The notes under the pieces are model-generated. The model was given only the letters and a program-made list of their open reading frames with translations. It searched no databases and was not told the origin of the DNA. 64,000 bases of DNA from Beroe ovata (lineage: Eukaryota > Ctenophora > Nuda > Beroida > Beroidae): positions 124,696 to 188,695 of the forward strand of contig CAMPET010000119.1 of assembly GCA_946803715.1 (NCBI GenBank), written 5' to 3'. Below are positions 55,144 through 64,000 of this stretch, piece after piece; the stretch's first letter is position 1, and every line of letters begins with the position of its first letter. The position numbers were made by a program, and so were the translations under genes.

Positions 55144-55144
55144 G

Positions 55145-55731
55145 NGTGCTGTGTTTGCGTGTTGTGTGTGTGTGTGTGTGTTTGTATGCGTGTGTGTGAT
55201 TGTGTGTGAAGAGGTAGGTTTATACCGGATGATTTCGCTGCCAAGTCTTCGAATAATTAACGGCGGCTAATTAAGTTTGGGATTCGTCTTTAAAATATTT
55301 CTAAATTAAATATCTAGCATCTTTAGGCGAGGTAGTTGTATGCTGAAGTCGTGAGTGAAAGCAGATATTATGTTGTGATATATGCAAACATTGTGCTGGT
55401 GCTGTGTGATACATGCAAAATATAGCCTGTGATATGAAAAATAGGTTTTTATTTCGTCGGGAGTGTATTTAAACAAGACGATTTGAATAGCAGTTCATCG
55501 GTCAACTCACTAAGGACCGATACCTACCGTACACTTACAATTACACACTACCTGACAAGCACGAGTTACCTGACAATCCCGAGTTACCTGACAATCACGA
55601 GTTACCTGAGAATCACGAGTTACCTGAAATTCACGAGTTACCTGACAATCCCGAGTTACCTGACATTCACGAGTTACCTGACAATCACGAGTTACCTGAC
55701 AATCCCGAGTTACCTGTTTCACCAATAGGTG
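55145..55731. repeat. Near-identical tandem copy 2
   Basis: Restarts with GTGCTGTGTTTGCGTG and repeats the whole block with few substitutions and a longer 18-bp minisatellite (about nine units at 55556-55715). It passes through GTTTCACCAATAGGTG into unique DNA. Same single-N configuration as at 49232. Confidence 0.9.
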
Positions 55732-56423
55732 CGACAACTCGTACTATGTGGAGAATGACATCAAACTCACTAGGAATATTTTCCGGTGGTATCTATCGAG
55801 CGATTGGATAGTTTCCCCGTCCCCTCCACCCTCCTCACTGTCGTCACTGTCATTCCACGTTACCCAGTCACGGGCCAGATGCGGGGCCAGCGGGATCGGA
55901 CTAGCTGTGTGGGGAGTGTTTCAATTGGTTTTGGAGTGTTATAATTGATTGGGGAGTGTTACTATTGATTAGGGAGTGTTTTAATCGATTGGGGAGAGTT
56001 TTAATTGATTGTGGAAGACTACCTATCTCGCAACTGGAAATAGTGATTGATTATAGATTGAGATCCGCGACGAGGCGAATTCACCCTTAATAACAGAAAT
56101 TACTGGGTTGTGTGATGGATGCATTGAGGACATCCACTTAAATCATTTGGCAGTACGGGTGAATCGAGTACTCAAGTTACATCATGAAAAGTAAATTACT
56201 TTTGGAACTGAAATTCATTTTGGTTCAGATTTGTAATGATTTGCCGGTATTCGCGTCATTGTCTCATGGACGTTTGCAATCGGTAATACAACATCAAATT
56301 AGCACCCCCCCCCCTACTCAGATGAATCTTCACACCCCCGGGTACAGTTGCCCATGATCCCAACAGAAGCATCATTAACACTTCCTCGGCATTTCTGTAT
56401 TTTGTATCGCACGATTTGCAGTC
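55732..56423. other. Upstream region of the DUF885 gene
   Basis: An open stretch at about 55731-55945 reads somewhat coding-like (SYYVENDIKLTRNIFRWYL) but lacks a donor, a family or a continuation. Short TTGGGGAGTGTT repeats follow at 55905-56005. No gene is called. Confidence 0.4.
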
Positions 56424-59333
56424 ATGGGGGGTCTCGCTCAGTATTTTACACCGAAACGATTACTCGTGATAGGGATGGCACAGCTCATCCTAACAGCAAT
56501 TGTGATCGCAGTCGTGGTAGCTACAACATCAGGTAATTACTTAATTGGGAGGTAATTACTTAATTAGGAGTTGCTTGGGCTGAACAAGTGTGTAACCTAG
56601 ACCTTGGAATTTGGAAAGAAAAGAGCTTATTACTACCTAAACGTATTAGGTACAACCAAAGAACTTATTACTACCAGAAAACTGACCTTAAACTGACCTA
56701 AGAACTGACCTAAAACTGACCTAATCTCAAGTTACAGCACTGTTTATTGATACGCTTGACAGCTGTCATTGTTTCATCGTCATCGTGGTTCATGCCAGTC
56801 ATTTTACTTACAATCACTTAGAATAACTTGAAAATTCCACTATTACAAGGTATTCACAAGTACATTGTACAATGTACAATGTGCATGTACATTGTACACT
56901 GTGCAGTGGAGTACACTGAATACACGTAGCGTCTGCATAATGCTACACTCATGACTCATGCCGTTTTCATTCTTCAGTATTACATTGGACGTACCTATGA
57001 ATGATTTCTAGCAGTTTTTAGTACGTTTATTGGAAAATGTATTCTGCAGGACCCCGGTCACTAGCACGTGAATACTTGCATACAATGTCCTACTGTTATT
57101 GATGAGGTTGCGTAATTGCATAATTCCTTCCTAATAGCTTGTTGATTGGTTCTGAGGTTGAACGGTTCAGAACACACCTGGATTATGTTTATTGTTGTTC
57201 GATTTCATATGTATGAAAACAACATCATTCTCATTTTACTACTGTTGCAGCAACAGTAGAGGAGAAGTGTGTATCATAACCCGCAATGCACAATTATCAG
57301 CTCAAGTCACAGGCTGCCCGTCAAAGCAGAAGATGCACGTTACACGCTACACGTTACACAATATAGCGCAGTACACTGTACGAGCACGTCCTGTCATGTG
57401 TATAACAGCAGCTGTGTATGATACAGCCAGTTCTCATAATAAAACATCGAGTTATTAATGAACTATTCAAGTTGTTTCTGTTGATATGAACATGTCACAC
57501 ACACACACACACACACACACAGAGGGGACATTTGGTTATTATAGATGTGCATGATTTATGAAGGAGTATGTTTAGCTGACACTCGTTTCAGGAAGGTGTA
57601 CAACCATGGACCGCGATGATAGGGCCCTTGCCGAGGACCTCTTTGCCCGATTCTGGACGTGGCGACTCCAAAACGCGCCGGAGTTCGCGACCAGCATCGG
57701 AAATCACGAGTATGACGATCGATTGGACGAGATGAGCTTACCGTCGTATGATCGGCGTAGAAACGCTGCGGAATCGTTCCTGGCGGAAGTGAACAAGCTG
57801 CTATCATCCAGCAGGGACGATCCCACAACACAACTAAACCTCAACTTGTTGAGAATAGATCTGGAGATGTTTGTTGAGGGGAGTAGCAAGTACCACACCA
57901 ATACATTCCCGATTAACCAGCTGGAGGGACCGCATGTTGACTTCCCCCGTCTCGTGGGCTATGCTAAGAAGAGTACTGTGGAGGATTACAACAAGTTGCT
58001 CAGGCGGTTACAGATGTTCCCATTGCAGATAGAGGAGATCATCACGCTCATGAGAGTTGGAATAGAGAAAGAGTGGACGATGCATGAGGTTTCAATAGCG
58101 GATGTTCCAAAACAGATACGCGATTTGGTAGATAACAATAAGTTCATGGATGGGTTTAGTGTTAAACCATCCGCAATATCGACGGAAGACTGGGATAGGA
58201 TTGTCGAATTGGGTCGGGATCTTGTCAATAACAAGGTTCTTCCTGCATACACGAAACTAGCCGATTTCCTTGATAATGAATACATGAACAACACCCGAGC
58301 TGAGATTGCAGCATCTAGTCTTCCAAACGGTCCTGGTTACTACGAACTTTGTCTCCAGTTTCATACTTCGACCAACTGGTCAGCTCAAGAGATTCACGAT
58401 TTGGGGGTGAGCGAAGTAGCCAGAATCACAGAGAAAATGGGGGAGGTCATGACTGAAGTGGAGTACAGTGGAACTCTTGATGAGTTTAAACAGTTCATGA
58501 AAACTGATGCTCGGTTCAAGTTCACTTCTGCAGAAGGAATGCTGAGTGTTTACAACAACGTTACATCGACAGTTACACAGCTCTTGCCGACGTTATTCAA
58601 ACGCACTCCCTCCATCCCATACAAAATAACCGAAGTTGCTCCCGAGATTGCGAGCACTTTTCCCACTGCTTACTACTTGGCCCCTCCTGCTGACGGCTCT
58701 CGGCCCGGTGTTTTCTACCTCAACACTCACCAGCCCACAACCCGGGCGACATATGACGCTGTGGCGCTGAGTCTCCACGAGGCTGAGCCCGGCCACCACC
58801 TACAGACTGCCCTGACCATGGAGCAGGACTCACTGGTCGATTTCAGACGCTTCATGGAGGACAGGAAGTACTATGAAGCCCCGGCTAGATTTGCTATCAA
58901 CACTGCTTATGTGGAGGGGTGGGGCCTTTACTCTGAGTACCTGGGCGAGGAAATGGGGCTGTATTCCGATCCGTACGACTTGTTTGGAAGGTTGTCCTAT
59001 GAAATGCTCCGTGCTTGTCGTCTCGTAGTGGATACAGGGATGCATGCTCTAGGGTGGACTAGAGAGCAGGCGATCGACTATATGGTCTCCAACACTGTGG
59101 CCAGCGTTGGAGAGGTCGAGACTGAGATTGATAGGTATATCACCTGGCCAGGGCAAGCGTGTGGTTACAAGGTAGGAGAATTGAAAATTAAACAGCTGCG
59201 AAACAGAGCGGAAGAGGTACTGGGAAGTGGATTTGAAGTGAGAGAGTTTCACGATTTGGTAGCCAGTATTGGAGGAGTGCCAATGAGTGTTTTGGAGGAT
59301 CAAGTGGATCAGTTCATAGAACAGTTTAGTTGA
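56424..59333 (+). CDS. Membrane-anchored DUF885-family zinc metallopeptidase
   Basis: Exon 1 is 56424-56532 (ends ACATCAG|GTAATT) and exon 2 is 57592-59333 (acceptor GTTTCAG|GAAGG). The junction keeps the frame into the large 575-codon open frame, giving 616 aa. Exon 1 supplies a short N-terminal tail and one strongly hydrophobic span (LILTAIVIAVVVATT), so the protein is probably a type II membrane protein with its catalytic domain outside the cytosol. The body is a DUF885 domain with the signature LHEAEPGHHLQ (H432-E433 to H438-H439), followed by YVEGWGLYSEYL, whose Glu probably completes the zinc site. DUF885 proteins are helical, thermolysin-like peptidases with poorly known substrates. 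The internal ATG at 57606 would give a soluble form. Confidence 0.85.
57490..57523. repeat. (CA)n microsatellite
   Basis: Pure CA run in the intron of the DUF885 gene. Confidence 0.95.
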
Positions 59334-60113
59334 ACACGTGCAATGTGCATGTACATTTACAATCGTCCATCTTTTAAGATAAATCAGTTTTTATTACTTA
59401 ATTACTTTTATTACTTAATTACTTTTATTATATAATTGAGACTATCGATATATTTTTGAAAAAAGTAATGTTACTGATGCAGCCAGCAGCAAATTCGATT
59501 ATCAATTCCATGGATCTAAAATAATTGGTATCATGAAAATTTAGAATATTCTTGGAGCCATTTCAAAATCTTACATGAAAGTTGTGTGTTCCCGCGTGAA
59601 TATTTGCAACTTGCTCCCCAACACGTTCGTTTCTGAAATTGGAAATCAGACAGATCAGCAACATCAAATTAAGTATAGAGGAGAATACTTTCAGCCATCT
59701 CTGTACACGCTTACCTTGTCAGTATTCCTTGATGAATCGGTCACGTTAACCATGTTCCCTATTTCTGAAAAGTAGAACTGTTAGGTATAATCACTTACAT
59801 TTAAAATCACTTACATTTTAGCAATAATTGATTCACGGATGTATGCACTATGCATGTTTGTATCCCTAAATTATCCACTCAATCGAGCCCGTGAGAAACA
59901 GAGAAACCAGAAAATTGATTCATCTTCTGATTCCAATGCTAATCTCATCGACGACTGCCTGGCTAATGCTAAAATATTCAGATGATGTTGTGCCCAATAG
60001 GCAGAATTTGTTTGATTGATTTGGTAGTTGTAACACCTCGAGGATGAATCAAAGCATTCAATTCATGAGAAGGTAGGTATTATTGATAACTCCTGTTGTA
60101 AGATGGTTCATCT
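59334..60113. other. Intergenic spacer
   Basis: A/T-rich DNA after the DUF885 stop, with TTTTATTACTTAATTAC repeats near 59390-59435. I see no gene. Confidence 0.5.
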
Positions 60114-60543
60114 ATGGACCATTCAGATCGCTTGAATCAGATTGTTCGTAATATGGACCAAGCTGCAGACGTAGCTGAGCTTTTTATTCGAGCTGTACCC
60201 CTGTGCAGCGTGTTATTATTCATCGATTCTCTTGTAGCACATTTTCAACAGAATAGAGATATTTCTTATGAATATGATAATGAAGATGGAGACACTATTA
60301 GCAGGCAAACAGGTTGCTCATAACAACTTCTGCCCAATCTGGGAGAGAGTAAGCTACAGAGAGAAGTGCGCAATCGTTTGCAACCACCTGAGCTGATTAT
60401 GCGAGCGGTCTCTAAATACCCCAAAATAGCAAAGCTAATCTCCATACATTCTGAATAGTATATCAGATCTATTGTTCCTGAACAGCTACAGAATATGACA
60501 TTCGACATGAATCAGCTCGAGCAGAATAGGTATTCAACAGCCC
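60114..60543 (+). pseudogene. Degraded open frame, unrecognised
   Basis: One frame remains coding-like across two in-frame stops (TAA at 60321 and TAG at 60456). It reads LNQIVRNMDQAADVAELFI, then a stop, LPNLGESKLQREVRNRLQP, a second stop, and IVPEQLQNMTFDMNQLEQN. The amphipathic helical composition persists across the stops, which suggests a decayed gene or a retro-element fragment. I cannot name the parent. Confidence 0.3.
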
Positions 60544-60569
60544 CCTCCCGCCACGTGAGTTGACCACAG

Positions 60570-60665
60570 AACTCACTGTGGTCTCTCTGTAATCGCCCCC
60601 AAACAAAGGGCTTTGCTTCGCGGAACTGTAATCGCCCCCAGACAAAGAGCTTTGCTCCTAATTGC
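60570..60665 (+). repeat. Tandem GTAATCGCCCCCAAACAAAG repeat
   Basis: Two adjacent copies of a unit of roughly 48 bp (TGTAATCGCCCCC then CAAAGGGCTTTGCT). Confidence 0.8.
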
Positions 60666-60996
60666 CCAGTTCATTTCTCTCTGTTAGCATCCAACTGATT
60701 GCCACGGTGGATACTATGACGGAGTGGGCAGACTTCATTCATTGATTCGTATCCACTGTAATTTCTTCACTTCTGCAGGAAGGTTCACAGCTCTTGTGAT
60801 GAATATTGAGTTCCTACACACGGAAATCTGTGATTCGTTTTGATCGTGACTTGAGTAAACTGTCCCTATGTATTCCAATAATCTGGCATATATATATAGA
60901 AGGGACATACTTTAAACATGATATTGACCCTGATATTGATCTGAAAATAGGTAGCTATCATTGTGACACTGTGCTTATTGGAACTGTTTACAAGCC

Positions 60997-62177
60997 ATGG
61001 AATTCCTAGTGATTGCATTGATCCTTGCCGTTATGACTCATGTTATAATTGCAAGTTCGCCACCGCAGCAGCCAAGTGAGTGTCAAATGTCTAGTGATCA
61101 CGGTCAAAACATCTTCAAGAAGATTCGCATTTTTATATTTGAAGCACTCAAATCATATACAGTAATCACAGATACAGATATCCATAACTAGGTACCCTGT
61201 ATAACTTGGGGACCACAACACAGCTAACTCCATAGTAACGGCGGCCCCCAATATAAAATGGAAAATTTAAAGATAGAAAAGAATAAATTAAATATTAAGC
61301 TATAACTTATATGAATTAAATACTAATTGATGGATTAAATGATCAATCACTTCCCAAAGCGTAATGTTCATAGAGTATTATAACCAATAACATATCATTT
61401 AATCAACCTACAATTGAATGATGTTCCAGGTCTCCAGATTTTTACAGATGAGCTATTTCTTGGAGAAAACTACGTGGTTACTGGGGATATTGACTCCCTG
61501 AAAAGAGAGCTTCCGGATTTTGACAACAGTGTCAGTAGTGTAAAAGCCATAGTAGGAAACTGGCGATTGTATATTGATGAGAACGCGTCAGGGATCATGA
61601 TGATTGTGTGTGAGGGTGACCAGATTGATGTAGTGTATGATAATGATCAATATAGCTCTGTGTATCTTGGTGTTGAAGACGGGCTGTGCCCATCTGGTAG
61701 AATTGATTTCTATTCAGAATCTAGTGTGGAAACAATGACTTGTGCTTCCGGTTACTTTAGTAATTTCATGGCCACCTCCATACATGTTGAGAGTGGTGAT
61801 TGGATAGTGTATGGCAAAGAACAGTACCAGGGTGCAAGATGTTTGGTACTCTGGGAGGGAACAACTGAGACTGAGAATGAATTGATGAATAGCGACCTGT
61901 ACATGGCTATCTCATCAGTTAGACCTCTCCGGTCCATTGACAGAAAATACCGAAAGTGCTGGATAGGTAAGCCTATAAATAAATTAGATTAGCTACCTAT
62001 AGCCAATACTCAATCCATACTGAGTAAAGAATAAAGATGGACACAATTTCAGTTCCATGTGATACTTCACAAAAAGGGGCATTTCAAAAAGGAACGTATG
62101 GCTTAATCAAACATCAACCTGCAGATTTCATGCAAATTGCAATCCAAAAGGTTCCACTTCATGTAGGAAGAAACTAA
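60997..62177 (+). CDS. Secreted beta/gamma-crystallin-like protein
   Basis: Exon 1 (60997-61075) encodes a signal peptide (MEFLVIALILAVMTHVIIA). Exon 2 (61430-61966, acceptor GTTCCAG) joins in phase to two Greek-key motifs. The first starts LQIFTDELFLGENYVV and ends FDNSVSSVKAIVGNWRLY; FDNSVSS fits the (N/D)(N/D)xx(S/T)S calcium-binding pattern. The second has DWIVYGKEQYQGARCLVL and ends LYMAISSVRPL, where the acidic pair is missing, so only one intact calcium site is predicted. Four or more cysteines fit an extracellular protein. Exon 2 ends at TGGATAG|GTAAGC. A possible terminal exon at 62125-62177 adds 17 codons and a stop, but is weak. Secreted beta/gamma-crystallins occur in sponges, ctenophores and tunicates. 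Confidence 0.75.
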
Positions 62178-63129
62178 ATTTACAAGTGAGGACTTGATAG
62201 AGTTCCTAGAAATTAACTCAGATATTCTACAATTTAATGGATGCATGTATAATTCTGCAGTATCATACATGCATCCAATAAATTGGATAATAGCCTCTAT
62301 AGTGCCTATACCAGGTCTATCTTGCCCATTGATGATAATCCCAGCTAGCAGCTTCAGGCAAGCCCCAGGCTCTGTGCTATCTGCAATGTTCCCTCAGACC
62401 TTAAACAACCGAGAGTCATGTCCGCAAGTGGAAGTTTGAATATCAAACAAGCTCTGTGAGATGATCAGTATGAAATGAATAGTTGTTCCACTTCATGAAA
62501 TGAACAGTCAGAGTTGATAATTGTGTATGGAGGACAGATAATATAATACAAAATATGGAAGCTTTTTAGTAAAACAATACTTTTTAGTAAATCAATATTT
62601 TGGTATTGAAACATTGATTATGTGGATTGTACCACACTACGAAATTCTAGATATATGATTCACAGAATAGCTGAAAAGAATAATGTTATAACTTTTATCT
62701 GAATAATGCTGCCAAAAATTACACTATCACCTGTCATGGACTGGAATTATCATTGTGTATGGTAATCAATAATTGATCATTGATGATGATTATCCATCCA
62801 TATACAATATAGTCTACAATAAACAAGGTTTTAGAGAAGATAAGATCTCATTCCCGTCGATAGCGCACTCCAACATTAGTAGGCAGCTAAATGTTGTTGC
62901 TTTGGTTTCACAATGCTGCCTTTACTATAAACGTTCGTGCGGTTGAGACTGTCTCAGTCGGTGCCGCATTCCTACTGGCAGTTCACCAAATTAATCTTAT
63001 TAGCGGTCAAGCATGGGAATGCTATAGTGAGTAGTTCTGTATAATGGGATGAAGTTAACTGAATCTGGGAACAAGCAATTAACGTATCATTCCTGGACGT
63101 TGTAAAATATTCTTTAATAATTGGGTTTC
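62178..63129. other. A/T-rich spacer
   Basis: No recognisable gene. The only short frames are at 62194 (plus) and 62972-63181 (minus); neither shows a family motif. Confidence 0.5.
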
Positions 63130-63229
63130 GGAGTGGATGGATCGTTAAATCCTCGACCTTCGGTCTCGGATTCAACTTCAATTATCAGCTCGGGCTTTGC
63201 CCTCGACTGATAATTCTGCCATCCACTCC
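63130..63229. repeat. Cloverleaf-like nested palindrome
   Basis: An 11-bp perfect outer stem (GGAGTGGATGG at 63130-63140 with CCATCCACTCC at 63219-63229) encloses two separate hairpins. The first is 63149-63172 (ATCCTCGACC...GGTCTCGGAT) and the second 63181-63214 (ATTATCAG..CGGGC...GCCC...CTGATAAT). Confidence 0.8.
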
Positions 63230-63479
63230 TCAACAATTGAGTCAATATGACATAATCCATGGAATATTAAAAACATTCAACAACCACTTAATTGATTATT
63301 GATCTTTTTTGCTTGTCTTTATTGTGACCAGATATTACCTGACCTTTGCTTCTCCTGTGCGATCAAAGACAAAACAGCTAGATCAGGTCTCATACCACAT
63401 AGTTGACCATCGCGATCGTCTGGCGCAAGATAAACACTAAATCACTGATGCGAATGATGATGACATACTGTATAAGATA

Positions 63480-63800
63480 AGCTCGGCAGCTCGCGCCGCG
63501 CCCCGAAGCTCAACGTTGCGTCAAGTTGTTTTGCATTTTTTGGGCTTTTTGACGCGAGCCGCATTGCCGCAAATGCAAAGCTCGTACTCGTTTAGCGTTG
63601 GCGCGGCGCGTGCGAATCCGATCCCGGGCCTTATATGTTCCCGCGCTGCGTGACCCAAATACTCCGCGCGCGCTGCGCGTCTCCGTGGTTTGGGTCCCGG
63701 GTATTACGATTCCCGCGAAAATATCCGGGAGCAAATTTTTGCTCCCTATTAAGTCATTACGCCCATATATGGAATGATATGCGCGCGTTCCCTGAATTTT
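63480..63800. repeat. CpG-rich dispersed repeat (member 4)
   Basis: Contains CGCGCTGCGTGACCCAAATA followed by CTCCGCGCGCGCTGCGCGTCT, the reverse complement of 19726-19780 in member 1. It also contains a perfect 9-bp hairpin GGGAGCAAATTTTTGCTCCC at 63727-63746. Confidence 0.7.
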
Positions 63801-64000
63801 AGCGCTGCGATCCACTCATTTTAGATTTGCGAGGATTGTGTTTCCGCACTGGATAATCAGCTGATACCCGTATAAGGAATAACTAGGTAGCAGGGCATAT
63901 GTAAGGTCACGTCTTTGTACGTTGGTAGATTTGATTGTTTGATTGCCTAGTGTGATATGAGTGTTCTTGATTTTTTNCGATGAAGTTTTCGGCCGAAACA
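63801..64000. other. Right window edge
   Basis: No gene seen. A single N at 63977 suggests another contig join 24 bases before the end. Confidence 0.6.

Noticed and set aside
55483-55737. Frames of repeating hexapeptides on both strands
   Set aside because: The 18-bp minisatellite is a multiple of three, so it stays open in several frames; there is no start or splice context.
63130-63229. tRNA gene
   Set aside because: The overall cloverleaf shape is suggestive, but neither strand shows the conserved T-loop or D-loop sequence, and there are only two inner arms.
1-64000. CRISPR arrays, bacterial operons or viral cassettes
   Set aside because: Spliced animal genes span the window. Tandem arrays have no unique spacers of constant length, and no viral or prokaryotic genes were recognised.

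Overview
The window is nuclear DNA of an animal. Genes are split by short GT-AG introns, microsatellites and minisatellites are frequent, and the gene content is metazoan: WASHC5/strumpellin, LST8, TAF5, MLH3, a HPS4-like protein, an HNK-1-type sulfotransferase, a class A GPCR, a testin/prickle-type PET-LIM protein, PIM-like kinases and a secreted beta/gamma-crystallin. About sixteen protein genes in 64 kb, many with one or two exons, point to a compact invertebrate or early-branching metazoan genome. I cannot place it more precisely.

Layout. From 1 to 31 kb nearly everything is on the minus strand: an unrecognised five-exon gene (52-1304), TAF5-family (1598-3576), HPS4-like (4054-6000), sulfotransferase (6676-7734), a two-exon OB-fold-like gene (8373-11219) with PIM-like kinase copy 1 in its intron (8656-9480), MLH3 (12558-16422), pyrroline-5-carboxylate reductase (16664-17491), LST8 (17872-19121), and WASHC5 (25016-30583, 14 exons, 1138 aa). 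Between LST8 and WASHC5 a 1.75-kb block occurs twice. It carries the last exon of WASHC5 and the first exon of LST8, and the copies are separated by a 527-bp assembly gap and other repeats. An intronless GPCR follows at 31977-33200 (minus).

From 35.2 to 51.05 kb a long plus-strand gene encodes a Cys-rich motif, a long acidic/Ser-Pro linker, a PET domain and three LIM domains. PIM-like kinase copy 2 (44025-44849, protein identical to copy 1) sits in one of its introns. An unrecognised minus-strand gene (52189-54201, five exons, 251 aa) is next. Then come a membrane-anchored DUF885 metallopeptidase (56424-59333, plus), a pseudogene-like stretch near 60.1-60.5 kb and a secreted crystallin-like gene (60997-62177, plus). 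The right end holds a cloverleaf-like palindrome and a CpG-rich dispersed repeat.

The observations most worth following are: (1) two identical intronless PIM-like kinases, each nested in a host intron on the host's strand; (2) minisatellites that iterate 3' splice sites next to real exons; (3) a PET domain interrupted by two large in-phase exons; (4) an MLH3 with a degenerate GFRGEA motif but an intact endonuclease motif; (5) duplicated blocks joined by single Ns, which look like unmerged haplotypes. The genes share no obvious pathway. WASHC5, HPS4 and LST8 act in endolysosomal trafficking and signalling, MLH3 and perhaps the OB-fold protein in DNA metabolism, and TAF5 in transcription. I see no evidence of a gene cluster with one function.
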